This document shows positions 1 to 11,256 of a stretch of DNA of 49,638 bases, in pieces; position 1 is the stretch's first letter; each line of letters begins with the position of its first letter. The notes under the pieces were generated by a model. It ran no database searches, was not told the DNA's origin, and worked only from the letters and a program-made list of their open reading frames with translations. The DNA comes from Amoebophrya sp. A120 (lineage: Eukaryota > Sar > Dinophyceae > Syndiniales > Amoebophryaceae), in contig CAJINV010000023.1 in assembly GCA_905178155.1 (NCBI GenBank), positions 754,775-804,412 on the forward strand, in the 5' to 3' direction. The translations under genes and the position numbers were made by a program.

Positions 1-1960
1 GGCAGGCCGACCCGCGACTTGCTCGCGCTCTCTATTGTTTTCATTCTATGCGCTTATTGGCATCGGCTTTCGCGAATCTCTCGAGTTACGCCATTGTGTT
101 CCTGGAATTCGGCCATCAGAAGCACGCATGGCGTCGGACATCAGACCCCATTTCCTGGGACAATAGCTCCCGAGCGGCTAGCTAAGCAGGCCCGGGCACC
201 TGGCGAGGACAGAGAAAAAATGAAGGATTGCCAAGCCCACTCGCCGAAGCAAGCGAATCGCATAGGAGGCTGGCCGCGTCTTCCGCTGTCAGGACCGTGT
301 TCAATTTGGTACATAGGTGCGCACACGCATGGCGGCGATGGACAGCTGCTTCATAAGCTTTACCCCTGCACCATCCATATTTTTGAGCCAGTGGGCCCCT
401 TCGTGGACAGTCTGAAGAAAGTTTGGGGCGCAAAGGGGCTGACTCGCGTTGAGTTCCACACCTTTGGCCTGGCCGCAAAAGCCCGACGAATCAGCAATGT
501 CGTTTACGACTCCGGTGATGGATCATCAACATTCAGCCTGGGCGAATCGAGCGGCGGCATGTACGGCGCCGCACCCGGCCAGAAAACTACAGACTTGGAG
601 TTGCGATCCGTAGCAGATGTGTGGCAAGCACTGCAGCAAAAAGGTCCGAAGGGCAGCGCTGTCGTGGACTTCATCTTCATGAATTGCGAGGGGTGCGAGT
701 ACGAGGTACTGCCTGCGCTCAGCAGCGCCAACTTACTTCCACAAGTGAAGTTCATACAGTGGCGACCCCACGAAAATTTCGAAGAGCTTCCCAGCATTCC
801 GGAAACCTACTGCCGCATTGAAAATTTTCTCAAGGAGTCGCATCGCATTACGGAGCGAGACGGCGGGGTTGGAAAGCGCATTAACTGGGAACGTTGGCGC
901 AGTACTGCAGAGGCTGGCCCTGCCACCAGCATCAGCCTGACGGCCGCACCATCTGCCACGAGTGCCAGACCGGCCAGCGTGGACACGACAAAGCTGCGAA
1001 GCACAATGCAAACCTGTGAGGCCCGCTCGCCCAAGCAAGCGAATCGCATAGGAGGCTGGCCGCGACTTCCTCTGTCGGGACCGTGCTCAATTTGGTACAT
1101 AGGTGCGCACACGCATGGCGGCGATGTATCACATCGAAACGTTGTGTCCCTGCCCCGTTCACAGAAATAAGCGGCGACATTTGTATACGCACATTTCTCC
1201 AAAAAGCAAAACGACCGCGCGCGGCAAAGTATCTTGGTTATGTGATCACAAGAACACCTTATGCAAATCACAGAACCAATGGCGCATGAAAAAATGCAAA
1301 CTGCGCTCGCTTTCGTTTTGGTTGTGATTCCTGGAATAGTTATGAGGACCCTTTTCGGTGTGATATCACGGACAGCTGCTTCATAAGCTTTACCCCTGCA
1401 CCATCCATATTTTTGAGCCAGTGGGCCCATTCGTGGACAGTCTGAAGAAAGTTTGGGGCGCAAAGGGGCTGACTCGCGTTGAGTTCCACACCTTTGGCCT
1501 GGCCGCGAAAGCCCGACGAATCAGCAATGTCGTCTACGACTCCGGGGATGGATCATCAACATTCAGTCTGGGCGAATCGAGCGGCGGCATGTACGGTGCC
1601 GCACCTGGCAAGAAAACTACAGACTTGGAGTTGCGATCCGTAGCAGATGTGTGGCAAGACCTGCAGCAAAAAGGTCCGAAGGGCAGCGCTGTCGTGGACT
1701 TCATCTTCATGAATTGTGAGGGGTGCGAGTACGAGGTACTCCCTGCGCTCAGCAGCGCCAACCTACTTCCACAAGTGAAGTTCATACAGTGGCGACCCCA
1801 CGAAAATTTCGAAGAGCTTCCCACCATTCCGGAAACCTACTGCCGCATTGAAAGTTTTCTCAAGGAGTCGCATCGCATTACGGAGCGAGACGGCGGGGTT
1901 GGGAAGCGCATTAACTGGGAACGTTGGCGCGTTAACGGCGGACCTACCTCTGTGAAATAA
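1..1960 (+). CDS. Tandem FkbM-like methyltransferase domain protein, 5' partial
   Basis: Exons 1-1126 and 1371-1960 (stop 1958-1960). The frame is open to the left edge, so the 5' end is missing; a hydrophobic stretch near residues 7-18 (LLALSIVFILCAYW) could be a signal anchor. The protein has two nearly identical modules (239-902 and 1026-1126 plus 1371-1934). Each reads like an FkbM-type SAM-dependent methyltransferase: a glycine motif SIWYIGAHTHGGD, an acidic FEP motif (IHIFEPVGPF) and the late motif NCEGCEYEVL, equivalent to the D-x-EG-x-E of the family. FkbM enzymes usually methylate sugar or polyketide hydroxyls; the substrate here is unknown. Module 2 is interrupted by a 244-bp intron at a point where module 1 is uninterrupted. 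Removing it restores the frame (1698 nt, 565 residues when counted from position 19). The family call is from motifs only. Confidence 0.72.
1127..1370. mobile_element. Introner (family E), present in module 2 only
   Basis: 244-bp insertion between bases that are adjacent in module 1 (340/341). Ends TATCACATCGAAA and its near inverse (to 1365). The 5 bp after it (TCACG) only weakly match the left flank. The length is 3n+1, so it must be removed for the frame to continue. Confidence 0.85.
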
Positions 1961-2874
1961 GTAGTCGCAGCGAATGTAGTCGTGCGCATTTTTACTTCGC
2001 GCTGAGCTAGACTCTCCTTCATCATGTTCACATCTACTTCAAATAAACATATTAACTCACTCGCCTTAGTGTTTGCCCACCGGCGCAGCCCTGGGAACTG
2101 GTTTTTAAGTATGCTTATTCTCGTTACACGCGGAGGAGCCATAACATATGTAGCAACAAGACTGCTTCTATAATCCAAGCGGGCGTCCTCCCCAATATCC
2201 TGGCACTGCGCGCAGTTGTGAAGAATCTTCTACGATTCTAGTATAATATCTGATGTGTAGTGCGTCGAGTTGGCCTGGTTCTTCCTCGATTCTCTCGCGA
2301 TGTGGTTGGTTGCATCCCGTGCAAGGTCATGCGTTTGCGCCTGCTCGTGTGAAAAAAGGAGGCCCCCACCTCCAGGGGAGGCCGAAGCCATGAACTGCTC
2401 GCTTCTGCTTCTAGGATCGATCTGCGTATTTTTGAAAGAGAAGAGTTATTTACTTCCCTAGCTGGTTTTTTCATGAGTGACGGGAAAAGAAGCAGCGGCC
2501 CTGGTCATTTTTTACCTCTGTAGCTTTTGAAGGCGTGCGCGTGCTAACCACCTCCAGCAAGTCCATTTTTACCAACACACGCAAAAAGATCTGGCACACA
2601 AATGCAAAGATAGAATCTTCGGCCTGCACTACGCGGGACACAATTGTCGTGCCTGCAGTTTAGCAGGTGTGGTGGAATTGTATGTAATCTCGGAACTTCA
2701 ATTCTATCACTAGGACGCTCGGCGCTACGCTGATAAGACCACCTCCTATTCGCAGTATCCCGAGAAAAAGCTGCTCCTCGTGGTGGCGCTGCGCTTGATA
2801 AAACTCGATGGCATGCAAGCAGCATTCGCCTAGGAAGTCTTTGCGCAGCCTCGGTCGAAGCGCGGTATCGTAAA
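1961..2874 (+). other. Intergenic region
   Basis: 914 bp between the FkbM-like gene and the GT61-like gene. It holds presumed 3' and 5' untranslated sequence. No RNA gene, intact introner or convincing reading frame was found. Confidence 0.5.
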
Positions 2875-5800
2875 ATGTCTGCGCCGCTGGTGGCTTCAGC
2901 GCAAGCGCACGCCGGTTTGGTAAGATGGTCACTGCTGTGGGTTTTGCTCGAGGCCGTCTTCCTTGCCTTGTTTTGGGGTGCGAGATACTTGACGATCAGC
3001 ACAGACAACCTCGCGCACTTAAGGCGGGTGACGAAAATAAACCGTAGTTATGTGACAAATCCACCAGGACCTCCCGCTGCGCCAACACCAACATCAAAAA
3101 GCAAACAGGAGACCGCAACAAAAACAAACGCCGGCGGTGCCGGAATAAATTCCCGCCCCGAGCGGCAGCGCAGAAGCCCTACTGAACTCCGCGGAGCCCA
3201 CGAAACTTTGCGGCAGCGTCTATTACCGTCCTTGGACGCGTGCTCCCTTTCTATCGTGAGAAAAAATCCCCCCTCCCCATATCGAAAACGAAATCTGTGA
3301 TGCTGTATTTGAGCCTCAAGTCGACTTGTAATGCTAGAAGGCCAAGAGACGCAGCTGTGGCCTCGTTTGCAGGCAATTTGTCACGCTGTTTCCCACTTCC
3401 AGCTGCCCCCTGTCATGCTGAAGATGCAAGGCTTTCCCACGCCAACCAGCGCTACAGTCCGCATCTTTTCCCTTCTAGCATGACACAGCTGATTTGTGAC
3501 CGCAAATCTGCGTCACAAATTTCTAGTTTAAGTATGGGGTGGGGGGATTTTTCCTTTTGATACTTTCCGTCGGATTTTCGAAGAAGACAAACGAGGGGAA
3601 CAAGACATCATCTTCGAAGCTGATCTCCCCCGATGTGGTTTCTGGAAAATTGCCGACGACGCATGCGTTCTGGCGGTCGCGAGCGGACTGCACTGCCCTG
3701 CAGTTCTGCCACGATCAGCGTCCCTCTCCACCCGAGTGTGACCTGTGTGTGGTCATTGGGCAATTTGTGGAGAAGGATCGCCTCTATTCGCAACGAATAT
3801 GCCGTGGCCGGTTTACGGGGGGGTCGTCCGCTATGGGGGTGTCAGGATCGTCGAAATCGACAAAGTAGAAATAATCTGTCATGCACAAAATGCGACACAG
3901 AGGGTGCCTCTATTGCAGGGGATGGAAAGGAGGCTGATTTTAGTCCTGCTAAGGGTCAAGAGTTGGGCTGCTGACTAGCACGACAGCAGGGAGCTCCTTT
4001 ACTTACCCTAAACAGCATGACAGATGACTCGCTTCCGGCGCGGGGAAAATTTGCCATGCGCCGACTATAAGCCCTGGGTCCAACTGGAGGTATCGCTTTT
4101 ATGCATTACAAGTTTTTCGTTTTTGTCGATTTCGCTTCTGACGCTTCCATATCCGCGTGGCAGGATCCGGTTCATTTGGGCGACTTCTCGGACCAGGCAG
4201 TGCCCGCACGGTATTGTGAGGAAAAATCCCCCATCCCCATACCAAAGCGGGATACTTCTGAAAATTTGTGATGCTGATTTGAGACCACAAATCGTTTCTG
4301 TATTGCAAGCAGGCAAATCCAAAAACCTGGCCGCGTTCTGCAGGTAATTTGTCATGCTGTATGGCCTACGGAGGAAATGCCTGCCTTGCTAGGCGCCTAC
4401 ACCAAAACGCACCTAGTCCCGCTTTGTACTTACTTGCCTGCACTCCTCTCCTGCAAGACAAAGCCGACTCGTGTACAGAAGTCCCGCATCACAGATTTCC
4501 ATTTCGACATGGGGAGGAAGGATTTTTCCTTTTGGTACACGGATCACCTTCAACATGAGCGGGTGGCTGGATTTCCGGGTGAATCCTCTGAACTGGGGCC
4601 ATTTCCTTCGCGGCAACTTGGGATTCGGCAACGCACTCCTGAAAGGAATCGACGCCCTTCCGTGCGTATCAAATGCAAATATCGATCTGCGTCTGGAAGA
4701 TTGCAAGGTTTGTCATGCATATTTCGCATGAGCTATGATGCCTGTAATGCATGACCGAGCATCACAAATTTTTTGCGGGTATCTAGATGTCTATTCCGCA
4801 TGACAAATTCCCGCTCCGGAGCAAAAACTGGACGCCTCGTCTTGCTGCTCATGCAATACAGATTTTTTTAGATTTCAAAAATAGCATCACAAGTTGCATT
4901 CTTCCAGACCCAGACACTTTTGCAATCCATAGTGCGAGGTTCGTGGTCCCGAGGTGGCCTACAACAACTGGTGGACTATGTTGGCGAAGCGCAACATATC
5001 CTGTGCAAAAACGTCCCCACCCCATAGTCAAATTGGTAAATCTGCAACACAAATCTCCAAGTTTTGGAAGTTTTGCAGGACAAATTTTCATCTGTAGTGT
5101 AGGGCTGTTTAGCAAGTGCAGCTGCATGAGAAAGCCAGCTTCTCATCCTGTTTCCAGCATTGCAAAGTCCAAAACACGATTGAAAAGGCCTCTCATGCGC
5201 ATTACAAATGTTCCTGTCATTGCACATTTGCACGACAACTATGGGGTGGGGACGTTTTTACTCGGGATACAACAACACAAAGTGTGACCAGGCTAAAAAG
5301 GACAATCGCCTGGCCTCGATCGAAGTAGGCGTGGATCCGGAACTTTCAAAATTGTTTCCGGACAACGCGACGAACAAAGTTTTTTCTTTTCCAAATGAGG
5401 CGCGCGTCCAATATCAGAATGAAAAATCCCCCCTCCCCATACTCAAACTAGAAATTTGTGATGCAGATTTGTGGTCACAAATCAGCTTTGTCATGCTAGA
5501 AAGGGAAAGATGCGGACTGTAGTGCTGGTTGGCGTGGGAATAAGCCTGTGCGTCTTCAGCATAACAGGTAGCAACTCGAGGCGCGAAACAGCATGACAAA
5601 TTGCCTGCAAACGAGGCCACAGCTGCGTCTCTTGGCCTTCTAGCATTACAAGTCGACTTGTGTACTCAAATACAGCATAACAAATTTCGTTTTCGATATG
5701 GTGAGGGGGGATTTTTCCTTTTGATATCCAAGCACAGCTTGCTACGGGGATGACGTGGTCGAGAACCATCCGACTTGGCGGCGCGCCGTTCAATATGGAT

Positions 5801-8415
5801 TGCAAAAATGTCTGGGTCTGGAAGAATGCCAGACTTGTCATGCAGGTTTCCCATGACCCATGAGGTGTGTGGTATGTAGGACATAGCATGACAGATTCTA
5901 CTGTGAGAGTTCTATCACGCCTATCCTGCATGAGAAACTGCCTCTCGATTAGGTCCAAAGTGGACAGCTTTTGGTAATCATGCAACACAGATTTTTCCAT
6001 GATTTTTCAGATTTAGCATGACAAGGTGCTTCTTTCCAGACCCAGACACTTTTGCATTTGATATTCAAGTACGACGACCAACCTGACTACATCACGTTCA
6101 TTCGGAGAAAAGGGCACCGGCAAATTGAGGGCTGGAAGATTATCGCAGATCTTGCGAAAACCTTTGCCGCTTCCCTCGGTATGGAGTACAAAGAGGTATT
6201 CATGGAAGAGAAAACACCAGACGAGCACGCCGCAATCTCACGCGGCTCCTGCGTGGTGCTGATGGGCATGGGGGCGGGTCAGTACACCCTCGAGATGATG
6301 CAGCCAGGCACATTATCCTGTGTAAAAACGTACCCACACCAGAGTCAGGATGGGGATTTTGCAACACAAACCTAGGAGTTTTGTGAGTCACGCATGACAA
6401 GTTGCAGGCTGTATTGTAGTGCAGTTTAGCAAGGGAAGCCGCATAACAAATCCACCTCCTCATCCTGTCCACAGCATCACAAATTCCAAAACACGATTGG
6501 AAATGGCTCTCATGGGGATGCGCATTACAAATCTTCCTGTAACTGCAAATCTGCATTACAACTCTGGTGTGGGTACGTTTTTACTCAGGATACACATTCA
6601 TGGTCTCCATAGATCCCGTGGATTTTCCCTGGAACCAGTACACAAGGTCCTACGCGTATCAAAAGAAAAAAGTTCGTCACGATCACTCATGGGCATTTTT
6701 GCAATACAAAAAATGCGTGTCATGCGGAAACATGCACTACAGCCGAACTTCATACGGGATTTCCTTTAGTGTTTCTGCAATACAGGCAAAAGCTGTGATG
6801 CTAAAAAAATTTGTAATGCAGAGCCTCCAAGTTAGTGAGTGTGACAAACTTTTTTCTCTCCATAACGCGATGTCCAGGGGGCTCACGTATATTGAGTCCG
6901 TGGGTTACAGCAAATACAAAGAACTGCATCTGTACGGCTTCCCCAATCCGGGCAACATTAGAAATTTGGGCCGGGACCCTGTCAAGCGTGAGATCGAGAA
7001 CATTTTCACAGCCATTCGACACGAGCTGCCAGGTTCTCCTTGTCGAACGAAAACAAAAACGACGAGACGCACATCTTCAACCACCGGAGGAATGAGCCGA
7101 GAGCTAAAGACCGGCTCAGCGTCAGCAGCAGTCGCTGCACACGACCCCGGGCGCCCGCTCTGGGCCCGAAACCACGGCAAATCACTAGAGCGCGCACGCA
7201 GCACCGACACAAAAGACTGCGTCGCGGCGCACTTGGGCAAATGGCGCGTGAATAAGACAGCCACGCCTTCGGACGCGCACCTAAACTGCATCGGACGCCT
7301 TTTCGGCTACGACGATCGCATTCACCCGATCGAGTGCGATCTTTGCCGTGGTATCGCGAGGAATCATTTCCAGGCCGACAAGCTCTACCACTTGCGGTAC
7401 TGCAGTGCGTGGTATTCGGAAGCAACCCAGGCAGCGTGGAGAGAGTTAGCTACTGGCGTCGGGTTCAACAAAACGGCCGGGGCCGCGAGGGCGCTACTGG
7501 AAAATAAGCCACAGGTTGTTGTGGACCGGCCCATATGGATTGTAAAAATGTCTGGGTCTGGAAGGATGTAACCTGTGATGCGCATTTCAGAACACACAAA
7601 AATCTCTCATGCATGGGTAGCAAAAGCTGCCCACTTTCTGTCACCAAAATGAGGGATTTGTCATGCGGGTTCGGCATTGCGGAAGCTTCTCGAAACCTGT
7701 GATGCTAGAGCTTCCATGCCAGACCTCCCGTGTCATGCAGAAACAGCATGACTCTTCCAGACCCAGACATTTTTACATTTGATAGCCCACGCAGGTAGAA
7801 ATTTTTGGGACTATGAAGCGTGAAGACATGGAGCCGGGCGATTTTGTTGGGGGACCACTTGTATCCAGTGCAAATATAATGTGTGGGTCTGGAAGGCTAC
7901 AACTTGTCATGCAGATTTTACATGGCCCGCGACGTCTGTGATGTATTCGCTAGAAGCGTCACAGATGTTCTGAGTGCTCTTTGATGCCGATCCCGCATGA
8001 GAACAAATGTCCTGCTCACATAACAAAAACTAGATTTCTCCTGCTGCTCAGGCAATCCAGATATTTTTGGAAAAATCCAAGAGCAGCATGACAAGTTCCA
8101 CCTTTCCAGACCCAGACACCACGACATGTTTGCATTTGATAACTTGGGTATGTAGCCGCGGTGCTGTACTCGGGACGGGTCTTCAGTCCGTGCGCAATGA
8201 TCGTCAAGGGCAGCGCGGCAAAGTTCGAAACTTGGCTCCGCATGGTGTTTTTGCGGGACCCGGGTCGTGGCGACACTGCGAAAGCCACGCCCTGTCCGGC
8301 GGGCGCTGCAACGCTGAAAATAGACTTGACAAACTGGGACTCCGCAGAAATGGCGATGGCATACGAAGCCAGGAGGTGGGCGCGCAACGGCCATGCTGTT
8401 GGTGCACAAGTGTAG
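2875..8415 (+). CDS. GT61-like glycosyltransferase with Cys-rich modules (12 exons)
   Basis: Exons 2875-3251, 3568-3831, 4157-4211, 4543-4666, 4937-4996, 5275-5411, 5732-5793, 6069-6313, 6598-6656, 6870-7533, 7790-7861, 8147-8415: 2388 nt, 795 residues. The start is ATG 2875, followed by a membrane anchor at about residues 15-37 (type II, Golgi-like). A Cys module with ECDLC lies near residue 181, and a second copy near 618 with the shared pattern D-R-x-x-P-x-ECDLC. Between them (about 367-440) is a core like GT61/DUF563: YITFIRRKGHRQIEGW, then MGMGAGQYTLEMMQPGTF. All eleven introns are introners with exact 5-bp duplications. The protein probably does not end at the TAG at 8413-8415: that codon lies at the start of a decayed element, and module 2's missing core is encoded at 8790-10319. 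Confidence 0.8.
3252..3562. mobile_element. Introner A
   Basis: Terminal inverted repeats of about 50 bp (TATC...GATA). Exact duplication CTTTC at 3247-3251 and 3563-3567. Removing 316 bp joins exons 1 and 2 in frame. Confidence 0.92.
3832..4151. mobile_element. Introner D
   Basis: Inverted ends TATGGGGGTGTCAG / CTGACGCTTCCATA. Exact duplication TCCGC. Removing 325 bp shifts to the frame of exon 3. Confidence 0.92.
4212..4537. mobile_element. Introner A
   Basis: Family A ends (TATTGTGAGGAAAAATCCCC / GGATTTTTCCTTTTGGTA). Exact duplication CACGG. 331 bp removed. Confidence 0.92.
4667..4931. mobile_element. Introner C
   Basis: Ends TATCAAATGCAAAT and CCAGACCCAGACACTTTTGC. Exact duplication GTGCG. 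270 bp removed, frame unchanged. Confidence 0.92.
4997..5269. mobile_element. Introner B
   Basis: Ends TATCCTGTGCAAAAACGTCC and GGGGACGTTTTTACTCGGGATA (inverted match). Exact duplication CAACA. 278 bp removed. Confidence 0.92.
5412..5726. mobile_element. Introner A
   Basis: Family A ends and interior. Exact duplication TCCAA. 320 bp removed. Confidence 0.92.
5794..6063. mobile_element. Introner C
   Basis: Starts TATGGATTGCAAAAATGTCT, ends TTTTGCATTTGATA. Exact duplication TTCAA. 275 bp removed. Confidence 0.92.
6314..6592. mobile_element. Introner B
   Basis: Family B ends. Exact duplication CACAT. 284 bp removed, joining the GT61 core motif PGT to FMVSIDP. Confidence 0.92.
6657..6864. mobile_element. 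Introner F
   Basis: Short family. Ends TATCAAAAGAAAAAAGTTCG and its near inverse finishing CTCTCCATA. Exact duplication ACGCG. 213 bp removed. Confidence 0.9.
7534..7784. mobile_element. Introner C
   Basis: Family C ends. Exact duplication GCCCA. 256 bp removed. Confidence 0.92.
7862..8141. mobile_element. Introner C
   Basis: Family C ends (left end TATCCAGTGCAAATA). Exact duplication ACTTG. 285 bp removed. Confidence 0.92.
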
Positions 8416-8787
8416 TGCAGGGAAAATTATTCTCCATCTCGTCATACAACTACTCAAAAGCACAACATTCCGAGTGCGCGATCTGTTAATCATAATCACA
8501 CGACAAATGTCGACTTGCATTGCTAAAAAATCAACAAGATACGTCAGCACACCTGCGGCCTCATTTATTGCAGGCTATGTCTCATGCTATACTTCGCGGC
8601 TGTGTAGAAGTTGCTGCTTCTCATACTGAAGACGCGAAGGTTCTTTATCACGCCAACCAGCCAGCACTACGATTCGCATTTTTATTTCCTTCGTAGCATG
8701 ACAACTTTGCGTCCTCGATGATCACAAACCATGCTACATAAATTTCATGCGAAACATGGCGAGGTCGAGTTGTTTTTGATTTTGATA
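8411..8787. mobile_element. Decayed introner A between the two GT61 parts
   Basis: The interior matches family A (CGACTTGCATTGCTAAAA, later a GACGCGAAGG segment, end GATTTTGATA), but both ends have drifted and no clear duplication remains. Removing exactly 8411-8787 would join ...GAQ to E-MLPYLIS in frame. Confidence 0.6.
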
Positions 8788-8789
8788 AA

Positions 8790-10319
8790 ATGCTTCCTTA
8801 TCTGATTAGCATTCCTGCACCGGAGGGACCCCGCCGCGAGCTGGCGGCAAGTGAGCACGAAGGCAGGACAGGTGATGACCGACGGCAGGCAAAGGCAACA
8901 CTGCCTAAAACGCTGGTGTTTGTGCACGCGGACGGATCCTATTCGGGTAAACAAAAAGGTGCGCAGGCAGCTGCTACAGCACTGAATAGTACTGCGCTGC
9001 CGCGCTTAGCGAAAAAGCTGGGACTCTCGTACAAGGTCCTAGATCTTGGCAGCGCGCAGAAGTCTTCGAAGCTTGCGAGCGCAGCGACACTGGCCGGCTC
9101 GCTTGCTTCCGCGTGCGTTATCGTTGGGGAAATAAATCCCCCCTGCCAATACGCAAGAGAGGACTTGTGATGCTTCATTTGTGGTGTCTACAATATAGGT
9201 TTGCTTGCTGTGTGGGACTACAGGCACGGGTCGTGTCCTGTTGTAGGAACTTAGTGTGGCCGATCGATCCTCTGCTCTGCAGGCCCAGCAGCATTTTTTC
9301 GAAGCGCTTGCTTGATGCGGCGGAGTCTGTGGAGTTGCCATCTTCTTGCAAGACGGAGTAGAACTACATCTGTTGCCACAAATGGGCATCGCTCTCAGTA
9401 TGGGGACAGGGGTGGATCTTCCCTTACGATATGCGTTCTCGTTTCCCTAGTGGGTCCCGGGCAGGGGTTATTTTCGATTGCCAAGCCCGGCACGTTCGCA
9501 GTTTCCATCAGCCCAACGGACTGGGTCTACAACGAATGGGCCCGCTCCCGAGCATATGCATTGCAAACATGTCTGGGTCTCCTGGGCTTGTGATGCGAGA
9601 ATTATCGGATGCCGCGACCAAAAATATCCGTACTGCATGAAGAACCCTAAACCCTAAACCCTAGACTGGCTTGCTTTTTTGCCGTGCAAATAGAGAGCAA
9701 TTTTGCAAGCGATGTACGACAGAATCTGTAAGGAAATTGTTCCTAAAGCTTGGCATCCCGTCGTGCCGACGTTTCAAAAGGAGCCGCTGCGTCTTTCCAG
9801 GACGTCGACTCAGCAACACGAATTCGCTGCATCTTTCCGGACCCAGACATGTTTTCAGTGGATAGAGCAATCGCGCGCGGCTTGCATTATCTCGAGCTTT
9901 CCGAGTCCATCTTCTACTCCGCAGTGACGAAAGAGGAGCAGCTACCATTTGTGAAAACGTGCCCACACTATAGCCAAGTCTGGAACTTTTACTCCGCAAG
10001 ACAAATCCAGAACTTTTGGGAGTCGTCGCGCATGATAAGTTTCGACTTCAGTGTGGTCATGCCTAGCTTTAGACCAGCTGCAGAACAAACTCAGCCTCTG
10101 CCAGCGACTAGTTCGCGAGATGAAATTTCCAAACAGGACTAGAAAACGGTGAGAAATAATTTTACGACTTTGCAAATACGCATGACAAGAAATATGGGGT
10201 GGGTAAGTTTTTAGACAGAATAGGAGATTTGGGGACGGGACCGCGAGATAAATGCAGGGGAAATCGCCGCTCTGGAAAGCTTTCTGCTCGCTGAGATGCC
10301 TCATTCAGAGGCCTGCTAA
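8790..10319 (+). CDS. GT61-like core of module 2, probably 3' part of the 2875 gene
   Basis: Exons 8790-9118, 9437-9554, 9870-9942, 10228-10319: 612 nt, 203 residues from ATG 8790. It aligns by eye with the core of the upstream gene: TLVFVHADGS, then VGPGQGLFSIAKPGTF and SISPTDWVYNEWARSRA correspond to MGAGQYTLEMMQPGTF and SIDPVDFPWNQYTRSYA. Alone it lacks an anchor and the Cys module, which the upstream gene supplies. Joined through the decayed element at 8411-8787 the whole reads 2997 nt, 998 residues. The last exon (ending AEMPHSEAC) is supported by a diverged copy at 30856-30948 that keeps the same frame. An independent gene starting at 8790 remains possible. Confidence 0.68.
9119..9431. 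mobile_element. Introner A
   Basis: Ends TATCGTTGGGGAAATAAATC and TGGATCTTCCCTTACGATA. Exact duplication TGCGT. 318 bp removed. Confidence 0.9.
9555..9864. mobile_element. Introner C carrying a telomere-type repeat
   Basis: Starts TATGCATTGCAAACATGTCT, ends CCCAGACATGTTTTCAGTGGATA (inverted). Exact duplication GAGCA. The interior includes the CCCTAAA repeats at 9643-9663. Confidence 0.9.
9643..9663. repeat. Interstitial telomere-type repeat (CCCTAAA)
   Basis: Two full and one partial CCCTAAA unit inside the family C introner at 9555-9864. TTTAGGG is the telomere repeat known from dinoflagellates and plants. Confidence 0.85.
9943..10222. mobile_element. Introner B, drifted
   Basis: Left end TACCATTTGTGAAAACGTGC, right end GGTAAGTTTTTAGACAGAATA. 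Flanks GCAGC and GGAGA match at 3 of 5. Removing 285 bp keeps the frame into the last exon. Confidence 0.75.
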
Positions 10320-11256
10320 GTCCTCTGCTCCTTCGTCATTGATGATTCTTGCGTAGCGAATGATCTTCGGCGTCGCTAGCCAGAAATGCAGGTTTTCGGA
10401 GCACGACGCCAATCGAGGTTGAACGCTAGATGGACACCTACCGGGACGCCGCCGGGAAACCTTCACCATCCACGACCGTGCGCGCACAAAGTAAGCAGTC
10501 CTTGCTGGGTTTATGTGTTACGGCGCAGTTTGGCGCTCAAGCGTTTCATGGTGACCATCACCATCAACTGTTTGCTTATTGTCCAAGCGCAGCACCTTGC
10601 TAGGCGCAAGAAAGTATCTTAAGAGAGAGTCTATCTATAGATAGCGGAGGATTCTGCAGCGCACTATTTGGTTGGTAGAATAACGAATCAAGGCGCTCCG
10701 AGAGGCGCGGAGTTGCTATGCTGTCTAAGGTTTGGCAGTCGCGGACGCATTTTCTGTATCATCTTAAGTCTGTTTTTCTCTGCTTGAAGTTGTGCGGTAA
10801 GGAAAGAATTTCAACAAGCGAAGGAGCGTCGAAGGGCAACGCTTCTACTTTCAAGGTCATGTTGCTGGGACCTCGATGGAAATGCAAAAATATTGCGCAG
10901 GGAACGAAAATATTTACGTGAGAAGTCGAATAATCTCCGCGGGGACGGGTGTGAGAAAAGGTCTGAACTTTGCGCGGACGCCTGGCTGAATCATTTGCGT
11001 TCTTGTTGGTGTCTTCAATCTTGACTTCGCTTCATCTCTACTGGGCGAGGCTTACTAGTATTGCTAGCGTGGCAAAATGATTTGGCTACCTACGCCTGGA
11101 CTCGTGCGTAGAATCAACACAAATTACATGAACTGCAAAAAAGTTGCAAGAGGAACCTATGGTTCTTGTCGTCTCTCTCTATGTAAGAGCAAGCACATTT
11201 AGTATCATGATCCCGCCATCGAAAACGACGCTGATTTTTGCAGCACAAAAGGTATC
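10320..11256 (+). repeat. Intergenic segment, duplicated at 30949-31178 and 32490-33050
   Basis: The 3' flank of the GT61 gene. Long stretches reappear downstream with scattered changes, for example GCGCACTATTTGGTTG and the GCGGAGTTGCTATGCT region. No reading frame is conserved here. From about 11090 it instead resembles 27490-27650, the 5' flank of the GT2-like gene. Confidence 0.7.

Noticed and set aside
3633-3974. Longer alternative open frame across exon 2 of the GT61-like gene
   Set aside because: The frame joined by the introner rule contains ECDLC, which recurs in the second Cys module; the alternative does not and runs into the next introner.
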